A stretch of DNA of 49,232 nt from Hydrogenophaga flava NBRC 102514 (GTDB lineage: Bacteria; Pseudomonadota; Gammaproteobacteria; Burkholderiales; Burkholderiaceae_C). Position 1 is the first letter of the stretch. The number at the start of each line of letters is the position of its first letter. The DNA is taken from contig NZ_BCTF01000036.1 of NCBI RefSeq assembly GCF_001571145.1, forward strand, positions 1-49,232. Direction: 5' to 3'. This document shows positions 16,947 through 25,457 of the stretch, piece by piece. The translations under genes and the position numbers were made by a program. Under the pieces are notes generated by a model. The model was not told where the DNA came from. It did not search any database and was given only the letters and a program-made list of their open reading frames with translations.

Positions 16947-18239
16947 TCAGGCCAGCCGGTCCTTCAACCGGAAGTACAGGCCCACGGCGGGCAGGAACCA
17001 GGGGGGGCCGATGTGGCCGGGAATGGCCGGCCAGGAGCGTCCCCTCCAGGGGTTGGCGTTTTCGTTGCCGGCCATCACCTCGGCCATGCGCTGGCCCATC
17101 AGCACCGACATCTGCGTGCCGTGGCCGCTGTAGCCCAGCGAATAGAACAAGCCGTCGTGCTCGCCCGCATGGGGAAGGCGGTCCTGCGTCACATCCACCA
17201 GCCCGCCCCAGCAATAGTCCAGCCGGACGGGGCCCAGCTGGGGAAAAGTCTCGGCCAGACCTTGGCGCAGCACTTCGCCACTGGCGGCGTCGGAGGTGGG
17301 GTTGGAGATGGCAAAGCGCGCGCGGCCGCCGAACACCAGCCGGTGGTCCTGGGTGAGGCGGAAGTAGTGGTGGATGTTGGCGATGGTGGTGTAGGTGCGC
17401 CGATGGGCGAGCAAGGCGCGTGCCCGCTCGGCGCCCAAGGGCTCGGTCACCACGATGAAGCTGCCGATGGGCACGATGCGCCGACGCAGCCAGCCGAAGC
17501 TGCCGTAGCCGCCGTGGCGCGAAGCCCCGGTGGCCAGCAGCACCTGGTTGGCCCGCACCACTCCGCGCTCGGTGTGCAGTCGGTGCACCTGTCCCTGCAC
17601 CCGCTCCACGCGGTTGACCCGGGTGCCGGTGTGGATCTGGGCACCCTGGCGCAGTGCCGCCTGAGCCAGGCCCTGGGCGAAGCGCCCCATGTGCATCTGC
17701 GCGCTGCGCGGGTAGAGCAGACCGCCCACGAAGCGCTCGCTCTGCACCTCCGAACGCACCTCGTCGGCGTCCAGCACCCGCACATCCGGGTCCACACCGT
17801 CGGCCACCAGCCGCTCGGCGCTGCGATGCAGCGCATCCACCTGGTAGGTCTTGGTGGCCAGCTTGAGTTTGCCGTGACGCAGGAAGTCGCAGTCGATGCC
17901 CTCCTGCTGCACCAGTTGCTCGACCGCATCGACGGCGCCGTTGTAGGCGTGGTACCAGGCGCGCGCCTTCTCGACGCCCACCTTGGCGGCCACCTCGGCG
18001 TAATCCACTGCCAAGCCGTTGTTCACATGGCCACCGTTGCGGCCCGACGCCTCAGGCGCCACCGTGGCGCCGGCTTCGAACACCGCCACCGAGGCGCCAC
18101 GCCTCGCCAGCTGGAGGGCGGCAGATAGCCCCGTGAAGCCGCCGCCGACGATGGCCACGTCGACCTGTGCAGGCAAGGCATGCGCCGAGGTCACAGGGGC
18201 CGCCAGCAGCGAGTCGTTCCAGTAGGAGTCGAGCTTCAT
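16947..18239 (-). CDS. FAD-dependent amine oxidase (DAO family, PuuB-like)
   Basis: This is a flavoprotein expected to oxidise a secondary or primary amine to an imine or aldehyde, releasing H2O2 or reducing an acceptor. I chose ATG 18239 (430 residues, MKLDSYWNDS). The start resembles gamma-glutamylputrescine oxidoreductases, which open with a Y-W motif before the dinucleotide fold. The FAD motif GGGFTGLSAALQLARRGASV starts near residue 32. ASGRNGGHVNNG near residue 65 is the hallmark of the PuuB group. The late motif is LFYSLGYSGHGTQMS. It lies between the type II HAD gene (34-base gap) and the ABC receptor, so its substrate is probably the imported compound. Confidence 0.88.
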   Translation of the reverse strand: MKLDSYWNDSLLAAPVTSAHALPAQVDVAIVGGGFTGLSAALQLARRGASVAVFEAGATVAPEASGRNGGHVNNGLAVDYAEVAAKVGVEKARAWYHAYNGAVDAVEQLVQQEGIDCDFLRHGKLKLATKTYQVDALHRSAERLVADGVDPDVRVLDADEVRSEVQSERFVGGLLYPRSAQMHMGRFAQGLAQAALRQGAQIHTGTRVNRVERVQGQVHRLHTERGVVRANQVLLATGASRHGGYGSFGWLRRRIVPIGSFIVVTEPLGAERARALLAHRRTYTTIANIHHYFRLTQDHRLVFGGRARFAISNPTSDAASGEVLRQGLAETFPQLGPVRLDYCWGGLVDVTQDRLPHAGEHDGLFYSLGYSGHGTQMSVLMGQRMAEVMAGNENANPWRGRSWPAIPGHIGPPWFLPAVGLYFRLKDRLA

Positions 18240-18273
18240 GATGCAGTGGGGCGTTGGGTTGCGCGCAAGGGAA

Positions 18274-18939
18274 TCAAAGACCAACCACGCCGGGCAGGCC
18301 GCCAATGTCCTGGATCTCGGTGTAGTTGTACGCCGGGCAACCCGGGCCGTGGCCCCGGTTCACAAACACCTTGTGCCTGATGCCGATGTCGTCGGCCGAC
18401 ATCAGGTCGTAGCGCAAGCTCGACGACACATGCAGCACGTCTTCAGGGTTGCAGCCCAGCGAGTCGAGCATGTACTCGAAGGCCTGCAGACGCGGCTTGT
18501 AGGCCTGGGCCTGCTGCGCCGTGTAAACACGGTGGAACGGCGCGCCCAGCATCGCAACGTTCTTCTGGATCTGGCAGTCCATGGCGTTGGAGATGATGAC
18601 CAGCGGAATCTCCTTGGCCACCTTGGCCAGCCCGGCCGGCACGTCGGCGTGCGGGTCCCAGGTGGGCACGGCGTCGTAGTAGGTCTGGCCGTCGGTGTCG
18701 AAGTACTGGATCTTCCACTTCTTGCACAGGCGGCGCACCGCGTTCTTGAGCACCACGTCGTACGGCTGCCAGGCGCCCAGCACCTCGTCGAAGCGGTAGG
18801 CGGTGAAATCGGCGATGAACTGTTCCATCTGCTCGGGACGGATGCGGTCGGCAAAGAGCTCGCGCGTCAGCTCGCCCATGCGGAAACGGGTGAGCGTGCC
18901 GTAGCAGTCGAAAGTGATGTACTTGGGGCGAAAGATCAT
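18274..18939 (-). CDS. Haloacid dehalogenase type II family protein, copy 1
   Basis: This is a HAD-superfamily hydrolase of 221 residues. The nucleophile motif is FDCYGTL with Asp11. The second position after the Asp is Tyr, not Asp, as in L-2-haloacid dehalogenases rather than phosphatases. Motif II is IISNAM (Ser117-Asn118), motif III Lys148 is in AYKPRLQ, and motif IV is VSSSLRYDLMSADDIG. It is first in the leftward unit that continues with the FAD oxidase. A paralogue of identical length is at 37749-38414, also in a catabolic operon. A dehalogenase role has no support from the neighbours; removal of a small leaving group or repair of a by-product is possible. Confidence 0.85.
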   Translation of the reverse strand: MIFRPKYITFDCYGTLTRFRMGELTRELFADRIRPEQMEQFIADFTAYRFDEVLGAWQPYDVVLKNAVRRLCKKWKIQYFDTDGQTYYDAVPTWDPHADVPAGLAKVAKEIPLVIISNAMDCQIQKNVAMLGAPFHRVYTAQQAQAYKPRLQAFEYMLDSLGCNPEDVLHVSSSLRYDLMSADDIGIRHKVFVNRGHGPGCPAYNYTEIQDIGGLPGVVGL

Positions 18940-19147
18940 TGTCTCGGTTCCTTGAAAAATCGGTTGCCGACCGTCGCGGGTCGCATTCTCAACAGGCTGT
19001 CTGCGACAGGGTGATGACGGAGTGATTGGAGCATTCAGAAACGCAAGCTGCGTTGGGAAATGGGGTGGTCCGACGCGACAAAGTTGCGCATTTCATGGGG
19101 CTGCTCAGCATCTCGTGTGGTTGGCACTTCATGGGTGCGGACACCCT

Positions 19148-20632
19148 TCATTGGTGCGTCGCAGCAAAGTCCATCAGCACGCTTTTGAAGCGCAGATTGG
19201 CCTCCACCGCCTGACGCCCCAGGTCCTTGCCGATGCCCGACTGGTGGTAACCCCCGGTGGGGATCACGAAGTCGTCGCTGCGGCCATAGCGGTTGATCCA
19301 CACCGTGCCGGTCGACAGGCCGCGCATGGCGCGCATGGCGCGGCCGATGTCGGCCGTGTACACGCCCGCGGCCAGCCCGTAGTGTTCGTGCGAAGCCAGG
19401 ACCAGGCCCTCTTCTTCGGTGTCGAAGGTCTGCACGGTCAGCACGGGGCCGAAGATTTCTTCCTGCACCGCTGGATTGCTGGCCGTCACCCCATCGATCA
19501 GCGTGGGCTGGAAATACGCCCCGCCCGGGCCGCCGTCGAACAGGCCACCACCACAGCGCAGCTGAGCGCCTTCGCCTTGCGCCCGCCCGACGATGTCCAG
19601 CATGCGCGCGGCCTGCTGGGCCGAGATGATTGGCGGCAGCGTCGCCTGGTCGTCCCAGGTGGCGCCGGGCCGCAGCGCGGCAAAGCGCTGCGCGATCCCA
19701 TCGATCAGTTCTTCGGCGATGCCGCGCTGCACGATCAGGCGCGAACCCGCCACACACACCTGGCCCGCGTTGCCCGTAATGGCGCGGGCCACGATGCCCG
19801 CCACGCGGTCCACGTCGGGCACGTCGTCGAACACCAGCTGCGGGCTCTTGCCGCCCAGTTCCAGCGTCACCGGCTTGGGCCCCTGCAGGGCGCAGCTGGC
19901 CATGATGGCAGCGCCGGTGCGCGTGGAACCGGTGAAGGTCATCTTGCTGATCAGCGGGTGCCGCGTGAGCGCGTCGCCCGTCGTGCGGCCATCGCCCTGC
20001 ACGATGTTGAAGATGCCGGCAGGTACACCGGCCTCGATGGCCAGCTCGGCCAGACGGATGACCGAAAAAGGCGTCATCTCCGACGGCTTGAGCACCACCG
20101 CATTGCCGGCCGCCAGCGCGGCACCGACCTTCCACGACACCATGACCAGCGGGAAATTCCACGGCGTGATCGCACCGATCACGCCATAGGGCTCGGCCAC
20201 CACCATGCCAAGGTGGTCGTGTCGCGTGGCGGCCACTTCGCCGCCCAGCTTGTCGGCGTATTCAGAAAAGAAGCGCAAGCCCTCGGCGGTGAAGGGCACA
20301 TCCCATGCCGCAGCATCGCGCACCGGGCGGGTGGAGCACACGGCCTCCAGCACCGACAGGCGCTGCACATCGGCCTCGATCAGGTCGGCCCAGCGGCGCA
20401 GCACCCGGGCCCGCTCGCGCGGCGCCCGGCGCGCCCAGTCGCTGTGGCGCCAGGCCTGCCAGGCGTTCTGCACGGCGGCGTCCACGGTGCTGGCATCGGC
20501 CAGCGGCAGGCCGGCGTGCACCTGGCCGTCGGAGGGGCGCAGCACGTTCAGCTGCGCGGTGTCGGGCACCACACGTCCACCGATGAAGTGGGCGCTCTGG
20601 ACGGCGACGGCATGGGGGTCAAAGATCTGCAT
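19148..20632 (-). CDS. NAD-dependent aldehyde dehydrogenase
   Basis: This is an aldehyde dehydrogenase of 494 residues, most like the gamma-aminobutyraldehyde/betaine-aldehyde or phenylacetaldehyde-type group. The motifs are TPWNFPLVM near residue 156, FTGSTRTGAAI near residue 233, Glu259 in LELGGKSP, catalytic Cys293 in GNAGQVCVAGSR, and a late EEIFGPVL. I chose ATG 20632 (MQIFDPHAV). The in-frame extension upstream is Cys-rich and unlike the family. It diverges from the GNAT gene across 264 bases and lies 208 bases upstream of the HAD gene in the same direction. It probably oxidises the aldehyde released by one of the amine oxidases or aminotransferases here. Confidence 0.88.
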   Translation of the reverse strand: MQIFDPHAVAVQSAHFIGGRVVPDTAQLNVLRPSDGQVHAGLPLADASTVDAAVQNAWQAWRHSDWARRAPRERARVLRRWADLIEADVQRLSVLEAVCSTRPVRDAAAWDVPFTAEGLRFFSEYADKLGGEVAATRHDHLGMVVAEPYGVIGAITPWNFPLVMVSWKVGAALAAGNAVVLKPSEMTPFSVIRLAELAIEAGVPAGIFNIVQGDGRTTGDALTRHPLISKMTFTGSTRTGAAIMASCALQGPKPVTLELGGKSPQLVFDDVPDVDRVAGIVARAITGNAGQVCVAGSRLIVQRGIAEELIDGIAQRFAALRPGATWDDQATLPPIISAQQAARMLDIVGRAQGEGAQLRCGGGLFDGGPGGAYFQPTLIDGVTASNPAVQEEIFGPVLTVQTFDTEEEGLVLASHEHYGLAAGVYTADIGRAMRAMRGLSTGTVWINRYGRSDDFVIPTGGYHQSGIGKDLGRQAVEANLRFKSVLMDFAATHQ

Positions 20633-20896
20633 GGGGCATATGAAGAATGGGGAAAACAAACACCGGGAACACCCTCCACAGACAGAAGCGCACACCGGCG
20701 AAACCTGTCGTCGATGCTAGGCAGTAAGCCCCAGCATTTGTCGCCATTCGTGGGCCGCTCGCAGCAGCGAATTGCAAAAACCGGAAGCCTCACAGCGCAA
20801 GCTTGCGAATTGCTCCAGACCCCCTTTTCGCACTGGCGAAGCGGCACGATGTCGTCCAAGATATCGCCCAAATCACTGACCCGAAGGTTGACTCCC

Positions 20897-21793
20897 ATGC
20901 TGATGAAGAACCCCTTTCCTACCCTGGAGGGCGCCGGCCCGGCCGAGGATGGCGTGCTGATCCGCCCCATGACCGAGGACGATCTGCCGCACGCCCACGC
21001 GCTCTCCGCGGAGCTGCGCTGGCCCCACCGCCTCACCGACTGGGAGCAGGTGTTTGCGCTCTCCGAAGGGCTGGTGGCCGAACGCGACGGCAAGATCATC
21101 GCCACCGCTCTGCGCTGGCGCTGGGGCACAAAGGCCGCAACCGTGGGCCTGATCATCGTCGCGCCCGCCTGCCAGGGACGCCGCATCGGCAACCGCCTGC
21201 TCACCACCCTGCTCGATGGGCTGGACGGGCACTCCGTGCTGCTGCAGGCCACGGCGGAGGGCCGCGGCCTCTATGAGCGGCTGGGATTCGTGCGCATTGG
21301 TGAAGTCCGCCAGCACCAGGGTGTGGCGCAACCAGCGCCGCTTATCGCTCTGCCCGACGGCTGGCGGCTGCGGCCGGTGGGCCAGAACGAGGCACAGGCC
21401 TTGCACAAGCTCGATGCCGATGCCCGGGGCATGCCGCGCCCCGAGCTGATCGACAGCCTGCTGGCCCAGGCCGAGGCCTGCGTGGTGCTGGACCACGACG
21501 GCACGCAGCAGGGCTTTGCCATCCTGCGCCGCTTCGGTCGGGGCCATGTGATCGGCCCGGTGGTGGCCCCCGACGCGGAGAGCGCCAAGGCCTTGATCGC
21601 CCACCTCGCAGGCACCAACGCCGGGCGCTTCACGCGCATCGACATCGACTTCGACTCCGGTCTGGCCGAGTGGCTGGAGAGCTTCGGTCTGCTGCGCGTG
21701 GACGCCGCCACTACCATGGTTCGCGGCGCGCCGCTGCGGCACCCCGAGGGCGCGCCACGGCTGTTTGCCATCGTGACGCAGGCGCTCTGCTGA
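20897..21793 (+). CDS. GNAT-family acetyltransferase, two-domain
   Basis: This is a GNAT protein of 298 residues from ATG 20897 (a second ATG at 20903 is equally possible). The N-terminal domain has the acetyl-CoA motif VAPACQGRRIGNRLL near residue 95 and a closing LYERLGFVRIGEV. The C-terminal half, from about residue 150, is a GNAT-like repeat (GFAILRRFGRGHVIGPVVAP) found in GNAT proteins that accompany amino-acid catabolic genes. The open frame extends far upstream through the antisense of the aldehyde dehydrogenase; that part is a shadow. It leads the rightward operon, 57 bases ahead of the [2Fe-2S] gene. It may acetylate an amine intermediate, but its role is not shown by sequence. Confidence 0.8.
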   Translation: MLMKNPFPTLEGAGPAEDGVLIRPMTEDDLPHAHALSAELRWPHRLTDWEQVFALSEGLVAERDGKIIATALRWRWGTKAATVGLIIVAPACQGRRIGNRLLTTLLDGLDGHSVLLQATAEGRGLYERLGFVRIGEVRQHQGVAQPAPLIALPDGWRLRPVGQNEAQALHKLDADARGMPRPELIDSLLAQAEACVVLDHDGTQQGFAILRRFGRGHVIGPVVAPDAESAKALIAHLAGTNAGRFTRIDIDFDSGLAEWLESFGLLRVDAATTMVRGAPLRHPEGAPRLFAIVTQALC

Positions 21794-21850
21794 ACGACCG
21801 CCGACCCCAATGCCCTGCCTGACCTGAGGCAGGCCACCAGGAGACATGAC

Positions 21851-22159
21851 ATGAGCCAACGATTCGTCCGTCTGGCAGAGAAAGGCCGCGCCCGCGTGCG
21901 CATCGTGATCGACGGACAGATGGTCGCCGCGCTGGCCGGCGACACCCTGATGGTCGCGCTGCTGAGCCACACGCGGCACCTGCGCGAATCCGAATTCGGC
22001 GATGGCCGGCGCGCCGGCTTCTGCCTGATGGGCGCTTGCCAGGACTGCTGGGTGTGGACCGCCAGTGGCGAACGCCTGCGCGCCTGCACCACCGCCGTGG
22101 AAGAAGGCCTGCACATCCTGACCCACCAACCGGAGGCGACATGGCCCAACCCCGCGTGA
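21851..22159 (+). CDS. [2Fe-2S] small subunit of an FAD amine/opine-type dehydrogenase
   Basis: This is a 102-residue ferredoxin-like protein with cysteines spaced for a plant-type [2Fe-2S] cluster: Cys58, Cys63, Cys66 and Cys79 (GFCLMGACQDCW ... RACT). It matches the small (HcnA/LhpE-type) subunit of hetero-oligomeric dehydrogenases for glycine, D-hydroxyproline or opines, where it passes electrons between flavins. It starts 57 bases after the GNAT gene with AGGAGA just upstream. Its last 19 bases overlap the next gene, indicating coupled production of subunits. Confidence 0.88.
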   Translation: MSQRFVRLAEKGRARVRIVIDGQMVAALAGDTLMVALLSHTRHLRESEFGDGRRAGFCLMGACQDCWVWTASGERLRACTTAVEEGLHILTHQPEATWPNPA

Positions 22160-23517
22160 TCATTGTCGGCGCCGGCCCTGCCGGCGTGCGCTGCGCCCAG
22201 ACCCTGGTGGCCGCCGGCCTGCACCCCACCGTCATCGACGAGAACCGGCGCGACGGTGGCCAGATCTACCGCCGCCAGCCGGAGAACTTCACCCGCCCCT
22301 ACGCCCAGCTCTACGGCACCGAAGCCGGTCGCGCGGAGGCGCTGCACACCAGCTTCGACGCGCTGCGCGCACAGGTCGACTACCGGCCCGAGGCCCTGGC
22401 CTGGAATGTTTTCGATAAGAAGTTGCACGTCGTCAGGGACGAGGCCTCATCGGCCCTGCCCTACGACGCGCTGGTGATCTGTTCCGGCGCCACCGACCGC
22501 CTGATGCCGGTCAAGGGCTGGCAACTGGCCGGCACCTACAGCCTGGGCGCCGCGCAGATCGCCCTGAAGGCACAGGCCTGTGCCATCGGCCGGCGCGTCG
22601 TGTTCATGGGCACCGGCCCCCTGCTCTACCTGGTAGCGGCGCAGTACATCAAGGCCGGCGCCGAGGTGGCCGCCGTGCTCGACACTTCGCCCTTCGCGCG
22701 GCGCATCGCCGCCCTGCCCAAGCTGCTGGCGCGGCCCGGCGTGCTGTTCAAGGGCCTGGCCCTGGTGGCGCGCATCCGCCGCGCGGGTGTGCCGGTGCTC
22801 GCCGGCGTCACACCTGTGGAAATCACCGGCTCGCCGGACGACGGCGTGCAGGGTGTGGTGGTCCGCGATGCGGGCGGAACGACGCACCGTTTCGAGTGCG
22901 ACGCGGTCGCCATGGGTTACCACCTGCGCCCCGAAACCCAGCTCGCCGACCTGGCGCGCTGCGCCTTCCGCTTCGACGCCGAGACGCGGCAGTGGCTGCC
23001 CGAGGTCGGTGAAGACGGCCGCACCTCGACACCCGGTGTCTACCTGGCCGGCGACGGCGCGCGCGTGCTGGGCGCGGACGCCGCCGAAATCGCAGGCCGG
23101 CTGGCCGCCCTGGCCGTGCTCAAGGATTTTGGTCTGGACGCGTCGCAGGACGAGCTGCAGCGGCTGCGCGCCGAGCAGGCCGGCATGGAGCGCTTCCGCC
23201 AGGGCCTGGCGCAGGCCTTCCCGTGGCCGGTGCAGCAGGCCGCGCAGTTGCCGGACGAAGCCATCGTCTGCCGCTGCGAAGCGATCACTGCTGGCGAACT
23301 GCGCCGCGTGGTGTGCGACATGGGCGCGCAGGAAGCGAACCGGGCCAAGGCCCTGAGCCGTGTCGGCATGGGCCGCTGCCAGGGCCGCTATTGCGGACAC
23401 GCCGGGGCGGAGGTGATTGCGCATGCTGCCGGTGTGCCGGTGGACCAGGTCGGACGGCTGCGCGGCCAGGCGCCGGTCAAGCCGCTGTCGATGGCGGTGC
23501 GGGAGGCCGTGGAATGA
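22141..23517 (+). CDS. FAD/NAD(P)-dependent subunit with C-terminal [2Fe-2S] domain (HcnB/OoxA-like)
   Basis: This is a flavoprotein subunit of 458 residues. It starts at ATG 22141 (MAQPRVIIVGAGPAG), where the FAD-binding GxGxxG is at residues 10-15. A second dinucleotide motif (VVFMGTGPLLYLVAAQ) is near residue 160. A BFD-like [2Fe-2S] domain uses CRC (377-379), Cys413 and Cys418 at the C-terminus. This architecture is that of the alpha subunit of octopine/nopaline oxidases, hydrogen cyanide synthase HcnB and D-hydroxyproline dehydrogenase. The start overlaps the ferredoxin gene by 19 bases and the end overlaps the DAO subunit by ATGA, so the three are co-translated. Substrate specificity lies mainly in the DAO subunit. 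Confidence 0.9.
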   Translation: MAQPRVIIVGAGPAGVRCAQTLVAAGLHPTVIDENRRDGGQIYRRQPENFTRPYAQLYGTEAGRAEALHTSFDALRAQVDYRPEALAWNVFDKKLHVVRDEASSALPYDALVICSGATDRLMPVKGWQLAGTYSLGAAQIALKAQACAIGRRVVFMGTGPLLYLVAAQYIKAGAEVAAVLDTSPFARRIAALPKLLARPGVLFKGLALVARIRRAGVPVLAGVTPVEITGSPDDGVQGVVVRDAGGTTHRFECDAVAMGYHLRPETQLADLARCAFRFDAETRQWLPEVGEDGRTSTPGVYLAGDGARVLGADAAEIAGRLAALAVLKDFGLDASQDELQRLRAEQAGMERFRQGLAQAFPWPVQQAAQLPDEAIVCRCEAITAGELRRVVCDMGAQEANRAKALSRVGMGRCQGRYCGHAGAEVIAHAAGVPVDQVGRLRGQAPVKPLSMAVREAVE

Positions 23518-24659
23518 GTGCGAACAAAGCAGATGTGGTCATCGTCGGTGGCGGCATCATGGGCGCCTCTGCGGCCTTCTTTTTGCGTCAGCGCGGGATG
23601 TCGGTCATCCTGCTGGAGCGGGGATTGATCGGCCAGCAGGCCAGCGGCGTCAACTTCGGCAATACGCGCCGTATGGGCCGCCCCCTTGAACAACTGCCAC
23701 TGTCCAACCGCGCGCGCGAGACCTGGCTGAAGTTCAAGGAGTTGTTCGGTGCGGACGTCGAGCTCTTGCTGAACGGCCACCTGCGCCTCGGCTTCACGTC
23801 GGCCCACGAAGAACGCATTGCACAGTACGCGCAGGATGCGAAGGACTTCGGCATTGGCATGCAGATGCTGAGCAAGCAAGCGCTGCGCGAACGCTTTCCC
23901 TACCTGGGGCCGGAAGTCACTTCGGGTTGTTATGCCCCCAACGACGGCCATGCGAACCCCCGTCTGGCGGCACCGATCATCGGCCGGGCTGCAGCGCGCG
24001 AAGGTGCGCAGGTGTTCGAAAACACCGAGATCGTGGCGGTTGAAAAGGACGGCGCAGAGTTCCGCGTGACCGCTGCCGATGGCCGCATCTTCCGTGCGCC
24101 CGTGGCCCTCATCACCGCCGGCGCCTGGGGCGACCGCATCAGCGCCAGCTTCGGCGAGCCGGTGCCGATGATCGTCAAAGCACCGCAGATGTGCGTCACC
24201 GAACCGGTGCCTTACGCCATCGGGCCGACCATGGGCGCGTTGACGGACGTGCCCGAGCAAAGCGCCTACTTCCGTCAGGTGGCGCGCGGCAACATCGTCA
24301 TCGGCGGCGGCGGCCATGAACCGGTGGACATGGAGAACCGGCGCGCTTGCGTGAACCCGCGCAGAACGCTGATCAAGCTGGCGCAGGCGCCGCGTGTGAT
24401 CCCAGCACTCAAGCACCTCCACATCATCCGCGTCTGGAGCGGGATCGAGGGCTACATGCAAGACAGCCGGCCGGCCATGGGGCCGAGCGCTCGCGTGCCC
24501 GGCCTGTACTACGCCTTTGGCTTCTCCGGCGAAGGCTTCCAGCTGGGCCCAGGCGTGGGCGACGTGATGGCCGAGCTGATCCACACCGGCGCCACGACCA
24601 CCCCCATCGAGTGCTACCACATCGGGCGTTTTGCCCAGCAGGCCACGCAAGCGGCCTAG
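23514..24659 (+). CDS. DAO-family FAD subunit (HcnC/OoxB-like beta subunit)
   Basis: This is the substrate-oxidising subunit of the three-part dehydrogenase, 381 residues from ATG 23514. The FAD motif GGGIMGASAAFFLRQRG is at residues 12-28. QQASGVNFGNTRRMGRPLEQ near residue 40 marks the group, replacing the SGRNGGH of PuuB proteins. The closing motif YYAFGFSGEGFQLGPGVG is standard for DAO proteins. Known relatives oxidise secondary amines such as opines, D-hydroxyproline, sarcosine or glycine; this one should cut a C-N bond in the same manner. The pyrroline-carboxylate deaminase and epimerase genes of hydroxyproline pathways are not nearby, so hydroxyproline is unlikely. Confidence 0.88.
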   Translation: MSANKADVVIVGGGIMGASAAFFLRQRGMSVILLERGLIGQQASGVNFGNTRRMGRPLEQLPLSNRARETWLKFKELFGADVELLLNGHLRLGFTSAHEERIAQYAQDAKDFGIGMQMLSKQALRERFPYLGPEVTSGCYAPNDGHANPRLAAPIIGRAAAREGAQVFENTEIVAVEKDGAEFRVTAADGRIFRAPVALITAGAWGDRISASFGEPVPMIVKAPQMCVTEPVPYAIGPTMGALTDVPEQSAYFRQVARGNIVIGGGGHEPVDMENRRACVNPRRTLIKLAQAPRVIPALKHLHIIRVWSGIEGYMQDSRPAMGPSARVPGLYYAFGFSGEGFQLGPGVGDVMAELIHTGATTTPIECYHIGRFAQQATQAA

Positions 24660-24695
24660 CCTTTCTATTCATCTTCATCACATCGCGAACAAACC

Positions 24696-25451
24696 ATGTC
24701 GAATTTGCAGCAAGCAGCGGCCATGCTGGCCAACCCCCCTTCCTTTGTGGATCTGCGCCAGTTCGCACGCGACCAGAGCCAGGGCATCGCAGTGAGCGCG
24801 CCGGCCGCAGAGGACCGCTTCCTGTCCAGCCGCCGCGTCCTGGACTGGGCGCCGGGCGGCCCCGTGACCGCGGGCGTGATCGCGCTCGACGCCGGCCAGG
24901 GCTCGGTGCCATCCCTGCCGGCGGATGAATTCATCCTCGTCACCGAGGGCAGCCTGACCCTGTCGCAGCCGGGTGCCACGCTGACACTGGCGCCGGGCCA
25001 GAGCGCGGTGATCCAGCACGGCGCGGCATTCACCTGGTCGGCGCAAGGGCCGGTGTCGCTGATCTTCACGCGCTACCACCACAGCCAGCCGGGCACCGGC
25101 GCCATCGTGCAGATCCAGCAAGGGCCAGAGCTCAAGCCTTCGGGCACGCCATCGCTCGACCTGTTGACCACGCCAGTGCCCTCTTGCCGGAACTTCACCG
25201 ACTACACCAGCGCCGACGGCGAATTCATGTGCGGCACCTGGGACTCCACGCCCTACGCGCGCCGTCCCTTGTTCTACCGCCACTACGAACTGATGTACCT
25301 GCTCGAAGGCAGCGTGGACTTCGTGGATGAAACCGGCCGCAGCGGTACCTTCGCCGAAGGTGACATCTTCCTCGTCGAGCAAGGTGCCAGCTGCACCTGG
25401 GACAGCCGCGAGCCGGTGACCAAGGTCTACGTGATCTACCGCCCGAAGTGA
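24696..25451 (+). CDS. Bicupin protein (cupin_3/DUF861-like)
   Basis: This is a 251-residue protein with two cupin-like halves. The N-terminal half (about 45-125) contains EFILVTEGSLTLSQPGATL and lacks the usual His cluster. The C-terminal half (about 165-250) contains RHYELMYLLEGSVDFVDETG and GDIFLVEQGASCTWDS, with the Glu/Asp and Trp features of the cupin_3 family. It begins 36 bases after the dehydrogenase and ends 6 bases before the reductase gene, so it belongs to the operon. The product may be a metal-dependent isomerase/hydrolase or a sensor domain; the chemistry cannot be assigned. Confidence 0.75.
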   Translation: MSNLQQAAAMLANPPSFVDLRQFARDQSQGIAVSAPAAEDRFLSSRRVLDWAPGGPVTAGVIALDAGQGSVPSLPADEFILVTEGSLTLSQPGATLTLAPGQSAVIQHGAAFTWSAQGPVSLIFTRYHHSQPGTGAIVQIQQGPELKPSGTPSLDLLTTPVPSCRNFTDYTSADGEFMCGTWDSTPYARRPLFYRHYELMYLLEGSVDFVDETGRSGTFAEGDIFLVEQGASCTWDSREPVTKVYVIYRPK

Positions 25452-25457
25452 TGGCCC

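Noticed and set aside
19022..20896. Long upstream extension of the GNAT protein (923 residues)
   Set aside because: It runs antisense through the aldehyde dehydrogenase gene; the GNAT fold begins only after 20897.
21851..24659. D-hydroxyproline dehydrogenase of a hydroxyproline pathway
   Set aside because: No hydroxyproline epimerase, pyrroline-carboxylate deaminase or ketoglutarate-semialdehyde dehydrogenase gene adjoins the three subunits.
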